Shown here in pieces: positions 7,739-14,843 of a stretch of 64,000 bases of DNA. Origin of the DNA: Rathayibacter sp. VKM Ac-2857 (lineage in GTDB: Bacteria; Actinomycetota; Actinomycetes; Actinomycetales; Microbacteriaceae); contig NZ_JABMLE010000001.1 in NCBI RefSeq assembly GCF_013205025.1, positions 1,302,001 through 1,366,000 of the forward strand, written 5' to 3'. The stretch's first letter is position 1. Every line of letters begins with the position of its first letter. The translations under genes and the position numbers were made by a program. The notes beneath the pieces are model-generated. The model was given only the letters and a program-made list of their open reading frames with translations. It was not told the DNA's origin and made no database searches.

Positions 7739-8851
7739 CTAGCGCGTCCGGGGCGGCGCGGTGCTCGCCCGGACGATCAGCGAGGTCGGCACCAGCTCGA
7801 CGACGGGCTCGTCACTGACCCCGTTCGCCAGCTGCTCGAGCAGCAGCTCGACGCACTTCACTCCGACCGCCCGGTAGTCCTGCCGGATCGTCGTCAGCGG
7901 CGGCGAGAAGTCCTGCGCCTCCGGGATGTCGTTGAAGCCCACCACGCTGACGTCCTCGGGGATCCGCAGCCCGTGCTCCGCGAACGCGCGGTAGACGCCC
8001 AGCGCGGCCTCGTCGCTGGAGACGAGCACCGCCGTGCAGTCCCCGCTCTCGGCCAGGGCGGCGCCGTGCAGGTACCCGCCGTCGGAGCGCCAGTTGCTGT
8101 AGCGGGCGGGCGGCACGGGCGCGCCGGCCTCGACGAGCGCCTCCCGCCAGGCCGCCTCGCGGCGCTCGGACGCGAAGGAGCCGCGGGGTCCGGCGATGTG
8201 GTGCACCGTGCGGTGCCCGAGCTCGAGCAGGTGCTGCACGGCGGCGCGCACGCCGCCCGCCTGATCGGCGTCGACTACAGGCCCGTGCGCTCCGGCGGCC
8301 GCATTGACGAGCACGCGGGGGATCTCGGGGAGGGTCAGCTGCGCCGTGTCGCGCAGGTAGGTCTCGACGACGACGATGAGGCCGTCCACCGCCAGCTCGC
8401 CGAACCGGGTGAAGGCGCCGTTGAGCCCGGTCTGGCTGGGCGCGGAGACCGGGACGAGCGTGATGGCGTAGCCGGCCTCGGCCGCCGCCGAGGCGATCGA
8501 GTCCACGGTCCGCATCATGCCGAGGGTGTCCAGGCTGAAGACGGCGACGCCGAGGGTGCGGAACGATCCGCTCTTCAGCGCGCGCGCGGCACTGTTGGGC
8601 CGGTAGCCGAGGGTGCGCATCGCCTCCAGGACAACCTGCCGCGTCGCCGGCACCACGTTGGTCTGACCGTTCGCGACGCGGGAGGCGGTGACGGGCGCGA
8701 CGCCCGCGAGGCGCGCCACGTCGGCCAGCGAAGGGCGGCGCGGAACGTCGGTCATGTCCCCATAGTGGCTTCTCTTGCGCCGCAGCTCGGCCAGGAACTC
8801 GTCGAGGAAGTCGGGCGGAGGAATCGGGTCGTGGACGTCGTCTGCGGACAT
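7739..8851 (-). CDS. LacI-family transcriptional regulator
   Basis: An N-terminal helix-turn-helix (SLADVARLAGVAPVTASRVA) is followed by the hinge (NSAARALKSG) and a periplasmic-binding-protein-like effector domain ending in TTIRQDYRAVGVKCVELLLEQL. It should bind an operator and release it on binding a sugar. Two starts are possible: ATG 8755, the usual distance before the HTH, or ATG 8851, which adds 32 residues with coding-like GC-rich third positions. I used the longer form with low certainty. A short palindrome lies just upstream and the divergent gene is a sugar-binding protein, so that gene is its likely target. The SGNH hydrolase follows in the same transcript. Confidence 0.85.
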   Translation of the reverse strand: MSADDVHDPIPPPDFLDEFLAELRRKRSHYGDMTDVPRRPSLADVARLAGVAPVTASRVANGQTNVVPATRQVVLEAMRTLGYRPNSAARALKSGSFRTLGVAVFSLDTLGMMRTVDSIASAAAEAGYAITLVPVSAPSQTGLNGAFTRFGELAVDGLIVVVETYLRDTAQLTLPEIPRVLVNAAAGAHGPVVDADQAGGVRAAVQHLLELGHRTVHHIAGPRGSFASERREAAWREALVEAGAPVPPARYSNWRSDGGYLHGAALAESGDCTAVLVSSDEAALGVYRAFAEHGLRIPEDVSVVGFNDIPEAQDFSPPLTTIRQDYRAVGVKCVELLLEQLANGVSDEPVVELVPTSLIVRASTAPPRTR

Positions 8852-8856
8852 GAAGG

Positions 8857-8874
8857 GATGGTAAGGCAACCATC
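8857..8874. promoter_or_regulatory. Candidate LacI-family operator
   Basis: The arms GATGGT (8857-8862) and ACCATC (8869-8874) form an inverted repeat with a 6-bp spacer. It lies between the divergent LacI regulator and the sugar-binding protein. A TAGGAT -10-like hexamer follows at 8891-8896, so the palindrome would cover the -35 region of the binding-protein promoter. The position suits autoregulation and repression, but the size and symmetry are only a partial match to classical LacI sites. Confidence 0.45.
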
Positions 8875-8949
8875 TCCGCGCTCCGTTCCGTAGGATCGAC
8901 GGCGGCCTCCCCCTTCCGGGACGGCGCCACGACCGACCGGAGGACGACG

Positions 8950-10239
8950 ATGTCTCACAGGAGCCCCTCTCGCGCCGGGGCGGCACTCGCCGTCTCCGCC
9001 CTCACTGTCGCGCTCGGCGGCTGCGCCGTCGGCGCGCCACCCGAGGACGACTCCCTGCTCGTCTGGAGCTGGGACGCGCAGCTGCCGGAGGTCGCCGAGC
9101 TCTACGAGGCGGAGCATCCCGGGGTCGAGATCGAGGTGGTGGACGTCGGCACGGGCGACGAGCAGTACACCGCCCTGCAGAACGTGATCGCGGCCGGATC
9201 GGGCGTCCCGGACGTCGCCTTCCTCGACGCCACCGCCCTCCCCCAGTTCGCCCTGTCCGGCGCTCTGGCCGACCTCGGACCGCTCGGCGCGGACGCGCTC
9301 TCCGAGGAGTTCGCTCCCGGCCCGTGGGCGGCGTCCCAGGTCGACGGGACCGTCTACGGGCTGCCATGGGCCTCCGGGCCGATGGTGCTGTTCTACAACC
9401 AGGCCCTCTTCGAGCGGCTCGGCGTGCCGGCGCCCACCACCTGGACGGAGTACGCGAGCGCCGCCGAGCAGCTGCATGCGGCGGATCCGGAGGTCTACAT
9501 CCTCAACGACGTCGGCAACGCCGGACTCGCCACGAGCCTGATCCAGCAGGCCGGTGGCCGGCCGTTCTCGGCGAGCGGCTCCGAGATCGCGATCGATCTC
9601 GCCGACCCCGGCACCGCGAGGTACGCGGAGAACTGGCAGCGGCTCCTCGACGGCGGCCTGCTCGCGCCGGTCGCCGACTGGAGCGACGAGTGGCGGAGGA
9701 TGCTCGCGGCGGACCGGATCGCGACGCTGCCGGCCGGCAGCTGGATGGCGTCCGCCCTGACCCAGAGCGCCCCCGACTCCGCCGGCGAGTGGCGCGTGGC
9801 GCCGCTGCCGCAGTGGGAGCCGGGCGAGAGCGTGGCCGCCGAGCACGGCGGCGGCGGCTTCTCGGTGCTCGAGAGCAGCGGCAGCAAGGAGCTCGCCGTC
9901 GACTTCCTCACCTTCGCCACCGCGGGCGACGGCGTCGACGTCCTCCGGGACTCCGGGCTGTGGCCGGCCCATCGCGCGGCGACCGAGGCGCCCGGGTTCC
10001 TCGACGAGCCGGATGCGTACTTCGGTGGGCAGGCGGTCCGCCGGGAGTACGCCGCCGCCTCGGAGAACGCCCCCGACGACGTCCGGTTCCTGCCCTACCA
10101 GGTCTACGCCGCCGGGGTCTTCAACGACTCCGTCGGCGCCGCCTACACCGGCGAGACGACCCTGCAGGAGGGGCTGCTCGACTGGGAGGCGGAGCTGGAG
10201 GAGTACGGCGCGGAGCAGGGCTTCACCGTCGGGAGGTGA
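8950..10239 (+). CDS. Extracellular sugar-binding lipoprotein of an ABC importer
   Basis: A 429-residue family 1 solute-binding protein. The signal peptide ends in the lipobox ALGGC with lipidated Cys25. The mature part has the family features LLVWSWDAQLPEVAELYEAE, GVPDVAFLDATALPQFA, and the GLPWASGPMVLFYNQALFERLG block that lines the ligand cleft. It should sit on the outer face of the membrane and deliver a sugar or oligosaccharide to a permease. No permease or ATPase gene is next to it, so it is an orphan binding protein that must share a transporter encoded elsewhere. A GGAGG ribosome site precedes the ATG. It faces the LacI gene. Confidence 0.9.
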   Translation: MSHRSPSRAGAALAVSALTVALGGCAVGAPPEDDSLLVWSWDAQLPEVAELYEAEHPGVEIEVVDVGTGDEQYTALQNVIAAGSGVPDVAFLDATALPQFALSGALADLGPLGADALSEEFAPGPWAASQVDGTVYGLPWASGPMVLFYNQALFERLGVPAPTTWTEYASAAEQLHAADPEVYILNDVGNAGLATSLIQQAGGRPFSASGSEIAIDLADPGTARYAENWQRLLDGGLLAPVADWSDEWRRMLAADRIATLPAGSWMASALTQSAPDSAGEWRVAPLPQWEPGESVAAEHGGGGFSVLESSGSKELAVDFLTFATAGDGVDVLRDSGLWPAHRAATEAPGFLDEPDAYFGGQAVRREYAAASENAPDDVRFLPYQVYAAGVFNDSVGAAYTGETTLQEGLLDWEAELEEYGAEQGFTVGR

Positions 10240-10313
10240 GCCGGCGCGGCGACACGCCGCGCGGATCGGCGCGAACCCGCGGATCCGGGTGCCGGACGGT
10301 GCAGGGTGGAGAG

Positions 10314-10964
10314 GTGAGCGAGCTCGTGCAGATCCCGTCTCCGGGCATCGCCCTCGAGTACGGGCACCCCGGCCGACCGGTCGTCGTGATCCTGCACGAC
10401 GTGTTCGGCCGGCTGCCCTGGCTGGAGCCGTTCGCCGAGGCCGTCTCGAAGCACGGCTACCACGTGGTCGTCCCCGACCTCTACGACGGCTGGGCGACGC
10501 TCGCTCCGGAGGACGCGCGCGACCTCGCCGCCATGGCCGCGCAGGACCGCGCACTCGCCTCCGTCGCCGACGCCGTGCGCACCGGGACGGCCGCCGGCGC
10601 GGCGCGCACCGCCGTCATCGGCTTCGGCTTCGGCGGGCGGCTGGCGCTGCTCGTCGCCGCGACCGGACTCGTCGACGCGGTCGTCGCCTACTACGCCACC
10701 CTCGGCCGGGAGGAGCACGCGCTGGTCCCCTGCCCGACCCTGCTGCACTACGCGCAGAGCGACGAGTGGCCCGAGGGCGACGACCCGGAGTCGTTCGTCG
10801 GCCGGCTGAAGGAGGCGGGCACACCCGTCACCGCGCACACCTACCCGGACACCGGGCGGCACTTCGCGAACGCCACCCTGCGGGAGTCGGTGAGCCCGGC
10901 CGCCGCGGCCCTCGCCTACGCGCGGACCCTGTCGTTCCTCAACCCGCAGCTGATCGACTGCTGA
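10314..10964 (+). CDS. Dienelactone-hydrolase-like protein lacking the nucleophile
   Basis: A 216-residue alpha/beta hydrolase of the dienelactone hydrolase family, recognisable from VVVILHDVFG, VVVPDLYDG and the end YPDTGRHFANATL. The nucleophile elbow, normally G-F/Y-C-x-G-G, reads GFGFGG (residues 103-108): Gly105 (GGC) stands where Cys is expected. The catalytic His position is Arg182, with a His next to it at 183; Asp150 is present. The protein may be catalytically dead or use another chemistry. The GTG start at 10314 follows a GGTGGAGAG ribosome site. It lies 74 bp after the sugar-binding protein in the same direction. The fold is sure, the activity is not. Confidence 0.78.
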   Translation: MSELVQIPSPGIALEYGHPGRPVVVILHDVFGRLPWLEPFAEAVSKHGYHVVVPDLYDGWATLAPEDARDLAAMAAQDRALASVADAVRTGTAAGAARTAVIGFGFGGRLALLVAATGLVDAVVAYYATLGREEHALVPCPTLLHYAQSDEWPEGDDPESFVGRLKEAGTPVTAHTYPDTGRHFANATLRESVSPAAAALAYARTLSFLNPQLIDC

Positions 10965-10997
10965 CCCCGGGCCGGGCGGTCAGCCCGGACCCAGCGC

Positions 10998-11516
10998 TCA
11001 GCCCTCGACGTCGTGCAGGTGGTGCTGCACGTCGTGCAGGTAGTACTTCGCGATCGTCTCGACGGTGAAGGAGGCGCCGTCGCTGCGGCGTCCCGGGCGC
11101 TGCCACTGCCGCCCGGTGACGCCCTCGAAGACGTCGCTGATGCGGGCCGCCTCCTCGACGAGCTCGCGGCCGACGACCGCGGGGTCCTGCTGGTCGTAGC
11201 GCTCCTCCGTGGCCGCCACGTCCTGGTCCCAGTTGGGGAAGAGCGGGTCGTCGCCCTTGAGCATCAGGCCGAGGCGCAGCCGGTAGATGCGGTGCACGTC
11301 GCGCACGTGCGCGGCGTACTCCAGCGGCGACCAGGTCTCGTCGTCGGGGCGGCCCGCGGCGTCGTCGCGCTCGAGGACGTAGGGCCAGGCGGCGGCGTTC
11401 TGGCGGATCAGCGCGGGGACGGCGTCGGACTCCACGAGCGAGGCGTCGAAGCCGCACTCGAGGCAGGGGCGCTCGAGCACCCAGGTCCAGTCCTTGGTAT
11501 CGGGTGTGATGGGCAT
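10998..11516 (-). CDS. DinB-family protein
   Basis: A 172-residue four-helix-bundle protein of the DinB/YfiT superfamily. Potential metal-ligand histidines lie in AAHVRDVHRIY (about residues 88-98) and in the C-terminal YYLHDVQHHLHDVEG, spaced as in metal-dependent thiol transferases of this fold. No specific substrate is known for most members; bacillithiol or mycothiol S-transfer is a family possibility and is not shown here. It is a cytosolic protein with an ATG start and no obvious operon partner; the following gene on the same strand ends 19 bp upstream of the start. The N-terminal CLECGF could add metal binding. Confidence 0.8.
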   Translation of the reverse strand: MPITPDTKDWTWVLERPCLECGFDASLVESDAVPALIRQNAAAWPYVLERDDAAGRPDDETWSPLEYAAHVRDVHRIYRLRLGLMLKGDDPLFPNWDQDVAATEERYDQQDPAVVGRELVEEAARISDVFEGVTGRQWQRPGRRSDGASFTVETIAKYYLHDVQHHLHDVEG

Positions 11517-11535
11517 GGGACCAGGGTAGGACGGC

Positions 11536-12786
11536 TCAGCAGCGGGGCTGCGCGCCCTGGACCGCGCCGCGCTCGCCGTCGAAGGTCCACGGCAGCTGCG
11601 GCAGGCCGGTGGCGCCGGTGGCCGCGCCCTGCTCGACCGCGATCGCCGCGAGGCCGCGGGCGGTCGAGGCGGCGAAGCCCTCGCCGGCGGTCGAGCTGTT
11701 GAACGCGACCGCGACCGTGAGCCCCGACTCCGGATCGGAGTAGGCGGCGGTGAGGAAGCCGGGCGCGATGCCCGAGAAGCCGCGCAGCGGTCCGGCCTCG
11801 TGCCCGCCCAGACCGGCGAGCAGCCACTCGGCGCGCCCCTGGCCCTGCGGGACGGGATCGGCCCACATCGCGTCCCCCGCGGGCTCGGCCGCGAGCCCCT
11901 GCGCGAGGCGGCGCAGGTCGTCGAGGTCGGTGACCGCCCCGCCGGCCGCGCCGAGCGAGGAGGACGACGCCGCGGACAGGTCGCGGCGGACCTCGCACTG
12001 GACGGCGCCCGAGCGCGGATCGAGGGCGGCGGAGAAGCCGAGCATCGCCGGGGCGGGCAGCTCGAGCTCCGAGTCGCCCGGGAGGCGGGTGCTGCTCAGC
12101 CCGTAGCGGGGCACGACGTACTCGTCGTAGAGCGACTGCATGCTGCGCCCGGTGGCCTGCGTCGCCACCACGCCGGCGAGGAGCGGCCCGGTCGAGGACT
12201 CGGACCAGGAGGCGCCCGGCTCGGCGATCGGCGCGCTCACCTGCGCGGCCGAGATCAGCTCGAGGGTGGGCCACTCGCGAGCGGGGTTCTGCACCACGGT
12301 CGGCCAGAGGATCGAGCGGAAGTCGGCGAGGCCGGAGGTGTGCGAGCAGAGCTGCCGGAGGGTCATCCCCTCGATGCCGGGGAGGGAGGTGAGCACGTCG
12401 CCCACGTCGGCGTCGAGGTCGAGGGCCCCCTTCTCCGCGAGCGCGACGACGACGTCGCAGGTCATCGCCTCCGTGCCGCCGGTGCCGAGCCGCACGTGCG
12501 TCTCGGTGGTCACCGGGGTGGCCTCGGCGTCACCGATCGAGCCGACCGCCGTCTCCCAGCCGCCGGCCCAGGGCGACCAGACGCCGGCGACGGCGCCGGT
12601 CGCTCCCGCGGCGCCCTGCGCCTCGACGAGGAATCCGGACAGGGCGACGGCCAGGGCGTCGGGCACGGGACCGGGCGGCGCGTCGGGGACGACGGAGTCG
12701 GTGCCTCCGGTGCAGCCGGTGAGGGCGAGGAGCAGGGCGGGCACGACGAGAGCTCCGACCCGGGTCGGCCTGCGGCCACCGATCAT
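11536..12786 (-). CDS. Lipoprotein with degenerate serine beta-lactamase fold
   Basis: A 416-residue secreted lipoprotein with signal peptide and lipobox ALTGC (Cys25). The body follows the class C beta-lactamase/D-Ala-D-Ala carboxypeptidase fold, with the conserved LCSHTSGL block near residue 147. The three catalytic motifs are not intact. The SxxK site aligns with TGGT (102-105), the YxN site with SES around 195-197, and the HxG site with FSG. It is therefore probably a pseudo-enzyme that binds peptidoglycan or another ligand. The ATG at 12786 is chosen for its GGGGGGAG ribosome site and the signal peptide; an in-frame extension upstream lacks both. Divergent from the DUF4383 gene. Confidence 0.78.
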   Translation of the reverse strand: MIGGRRPTRVGALVVPALLLALTGCTGGTDSVVPDAPPGPVPDALAVALSGFLVEAQGAAGATGAVAGVWSPWAGGWETAVGSIGDAEATPVTTETHVRLGTGGTEAMTCDVVVALAEKGALDLDADVGDVLTSLPGIEGMTLRQLCSHTSGLADFRSILWPTVVQNPAREWPTLELISAAQVSAPIAEPGASWSESSTGPLLAGVVATQATGRSMQSLYDEYVVPRYGLSSTRLPGDSELELPAPAMLGFSAALDPRSGAVQCEVRRDLSAASSSSLGAAGGAVTDLDDLRRLAQGLAAEPAGDAMWADPVPQGQGRAEWLLAGLGGHEAGPLRGFSGIAPGFLTAAYSDPESGLTVAVAFNSSTAGEGFAASTARGLAAIAVEQGAATGATGLPQLPWTFDGERGAVQGAQPRC

Positions 12787-13010
12787 GCCGTTCGACTCCC
12801 CCCGAAGACGCCTGCTGGAACTCCTCCACTGTACGGGCGCGGTCTCGCGCAGCACGGGGCGGGGGCCGTGCGCGCGGGCTTCGTGTCCCGACCGTGACCC
12901 GCGACCACGCGGATCAGAATCCGGCCACCCCTTTTCCAAACCGTCTGAGCGGCTGCTACGAAGAAGGGACAAGCGACGCGGAGGCGTTGCCCGGAAGGAG
13001 AAGAGGAATC

Positions 13011-13424
13011 ATGCGCACATCACCGAATCGACTGCTCGCCACGCTCTTCGGCGCGGTCTACGTCGTCGTCGGACTGCTCGGCTTCGTCGTCACCGGCGGC
13101 GTCCAGTTCCTCGCCACCGAGGGCGGACTGCTGCTCGGGATCTTCGAGGTCAATCCGCTGCACAACATCGCGCACCTGCTGATCGGCGGGGCGCTGCTGA
13201 TCGCCGGTCTCTCCACCACGTCGGCGGCCAAGACGGTCAACACGACGGTCGGCGCGGTCTACCTCGCCCTCGGCGTCGTCGGCTTCTTCCTGGTCAACAC
13301 TGCGCTGAACGTGCTCGCGCTGAACACGGCCGACCACTTCCTGCACCTCGCCAGCGCGCTCGTCCTCCTCGGAGTCGGGCTCACCGCCGACAAGGGCGCC
13401 CGGGCGCGCACCGCGACCGCCTGA
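13011..13424 (+). CDS. DUF4383 membrane protein
   Basis: A 137-residue protein with four hydrophobic helices matching the DUF4383 family: FGAVYVVVGLLGF at the start, then the hallmark LLGIFEVNPLHNIAHLLIG in the first half. Such proteins are common in actinobacteria and have no known biochemical role. The ATG at 13011 is preceded by GGAAGGAGAAGAGG. Two strong hairpins follow the gene before the next start, so it is probably monocistronic. The 224-bp gap upstream, shared with the divergent lipoprotein gene, must hold its promoter; no clear consensus is visible to me. Confidence 0.85.
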   Translation: MRTSPNRLLATLFGAVYVVVGLLGFVVTGGVQFLATEGGLLLGIFEVNPLHNIAHLLIGGALLIAGLSTTSAAKTVNTTVGAVYLALGVVGFFLVNTALNVLALNTADHFLHLASALVLLGVGLTADKGARARTATA

Positions 13425-13456
13425 CCCGGAGCGGATCCGTCCGCTCCCCCACAGAC

Positions 13457-13496
13457 TCCGTCCGCCGCGGGCCCGCCGTTTTCCGCGGCGGACGGA
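13457..13496 (+). terminator. Strong hairpin after the DUF4383 gene
   Basis: Perfect 14-bp arms TCCGTCCGCCGCGG (13457-13470) and its complement (13483-13496) enclose a 12-base loop that ends in four T residues. It starts 33 bp after the stop codon. There is no T run after the stem, as is usual for GC-rich actinobacterial terminators. Confidence 0.65.
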
Positions 13497-13502
13497 CCGA
13501 AC

Positions 13503-13541
13503 GGCCCCGGACGACACGATGCGGTGTGTCGATCCGGGGCC
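13503..13541 (+). terminator. Second hairpin, possibly part of the leader of the next gene
   Basis: GGCCCCGG (13503-13510) pairs with CCGGGGCC (13534-13541), and inside it CGACAC pairs with GTGTCG across a small asymmetric bulge. A pyrimidine-rich stretch follows. It is 7 bp after the first hairpin and 56 bp before the next ATG. It may be a tandem terminator or a 5' leader structure. A third small palindrome, TCAGAGG-cc-CCTCTGA (13554-13569), sits between it and the start codon. Confidence 0.5.
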
Positions 13542-13596
13542 TCTTCCCCTTCCTCAGAGGCCCCTCTGAAGTCCGCACCACGATCGGAGACCTGGA

Positions 13597-14088
13597 ATGA
13601 GCACCGTCGCCCGCGGCAACGCCGCCTTCGCAGGACTCGGCGCCGGTCTCGTGCACCTCTCCCTCGCCGCCGGGCAGCTCGATGCGGCGACCCTGCCGAT
13701 CGCGGCCCTGGGCGTCGCCGAGCTGATCTGGGGCGTCGTCGTGCTCGCCCGCGGTCGGATCGTCGTCCCGCGGATCGCGCTCGCCGTCACCGGGATCACC
13801 GTCGCCGGCTTCGTCCTCGCGATCGCCGCCGGTCTGCTGCGCGATCCCCTGCCGGCCCTCGCGGCGGGCGCGCTGCAGCTCGTCGCGGCCGCCGTCGTCG
13901 CCGCGACCCTGCGCTCGCAGCGCACCGTCGAGCGCCCCGTGTCCGCCCCGCGCGCCGTGCTCGGCCTCTTCGCGGGCGCGCTGCTCGTCTCCGCCCTCGC
14001 GACACCGGCCCTCTCCGCGTCGTCCGAGGGCACGCACGACATGGGCGGCATGATGACGACGGTCACCGACGGCGGGCACTCGCACTGA
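13597..14088 (+). CDS. Membrane protein with Met/His-rich C-terminus
   Basis: A 163-residue protein with about five hydrophobic segments. The last follows a short basic loop (LRSQRTVERP) and ends in an exposed tail, THDMGGMMTTVTDGGHSH, that has three Met, three His and an Asp. Such tails bind copper, iron or heme in other proteins. I do not recognise a named family. The gene lies just upstream of heme oxygenase in the same direction, with an iron box between them, so a role in metal or heme handling at the membrane is plausible but inferred. The ATG at 13597 has only a weak ribosome site (GGAGACCTGG). Confidence 0.65.
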   Translation: MSTVARGNAAFAGLGAGLVHLSLAAGQLDAATLPIAALGVAELIWGVVVLARGRIVVPRIALAVTGITVAGFVLAIAAGLLRDPLPALAAGALQLVAAAVVAATLRSQRTVERPVSAPRAVLGLFAGALLVSALATPALSASSEGTHDMGGMMTTVTDGGHSH

Positions 14089-14120
14089 GACCCGCCCTGG
14101 CGACCACGGTGCCTTCGAGC

Positions 14121-14139
14121 TAAGGTAAGGGCAACCTAA
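14121..14139 (+). promoter_or_regulatory. DtxR/IdeR-type iron box upstream of heme oxygenase
   Basis: TAAGGTAAGGGCAACCTAA matches the 19-bp DtxR/IdeR consensus TWAGGTWAGSCTWACCTWA at 17 positions by my count. It ends 19 bp before the GTG start of the heme oxygenase gene, the right place to block transcription when iron is plentiful. A second box of the same type precedes the siderophore transporter at 41561. Confidence 0.8.
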
Positions 14140-14158
14140 GACGCCGAAGGAGGCCGCC

Positions 14159-14815
14159 GTGCCGAACGTCTCGAACGTCATCCCGTTCTCGCAGGCCCTC
14201 CGCACGCGCCTGGGCCAGTCCGGCGCCGACGACGAGGTCTCGGCCTTCATGACCGCGCTGATGACGGGGTCCGGCAGCCGGGACGACTACGTCGCGATGA
14301 TCGCGCAGCACTACTTCGTCTACGAGGCGCTCGAGGCCGTCGCCGAGGAGATGGCGGGCGATCCGGTCGCCGCGCCCTTCATCTCGCCCAAGCTCACCCG
14401 CCTCCCGGCGATCGCCGCGGACCTGCGCTTCCTGGTCGGCGAGGACTGGCGCTCGAGGATCAGCCCGCTCCCCTCGACCGCGGCCTACGTGCAGCGGATC
14501 CGCACCGTCGCGCGCGGCTGGAGCGGCGGCTTCGTCGCGCACCACTACACGCGCTACCTCGGCGACCTGTCCGGCTGCGCGATCGTCCGGACCCTGCTGC
14601 AGCGGCGCTTCGGCTTCGAGACCAACGGCGTGGGCTTCTACCTCTACGGCGAGATCGCGACGCCGTCCGCCTTCCGCGCGGTCTACCGCGAGCAGCTCGA
14701 CGCCGCCGGCTGGGACGACGACGAGCGCGACCGCGTGATCGCCGAGGTGGCGGAGGCGTACCGGCTCACCACCGAGCTCTTCCGCGACCTCGCCCGCTCG
14801 CGCGCCGCGGCCTGA
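14159..14815 (+). CDS. hmuO: Heme oxygenase (biliverdin-producing)
   Basis: A 218-residue all-helical heme oxygenase. The proximal heme ligand is the His in IAQHYFVYEALE (about residue 50). The distal helix motif, normally GDLSGG, is GDLSGC (residues 138-143), a single change at its end. HHYTRYLGDLSG and the GVGFYLY block are typical. The enzyme opens heme to release iron, biliverdin and CO in the cytosol. GTG 14159 follows GAAGGAGG. The iron box immediately upstream implies derepression under iron limitation, together with the siderophore importer at 41.6 kb. No heme importer genes are adjacent. Confidence 0.92.
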   Translation: MPNVSNVIPFSQALRTRLGQSGADDEVSAFMTALMTGSGSRDDYVAMIAQHYFVYEALEAVAEEMAGDPVAAPFISPKLTRLPAIAADLRFLVGEDWRSRISPLPSTAAYVQRIRTVARGWSGGFVAHHYTRYLGDLSGCAIVRTLLQRRFGFETNGVGFYLYGEIATPSAFRAVYREQLDAAGWDDDERDRVIAEVAEAYRLTTELFRDLARSRAAA

Positions 14816-14843
14816 GGTCTCGCCGGACGGGTCGCCCGACCGG

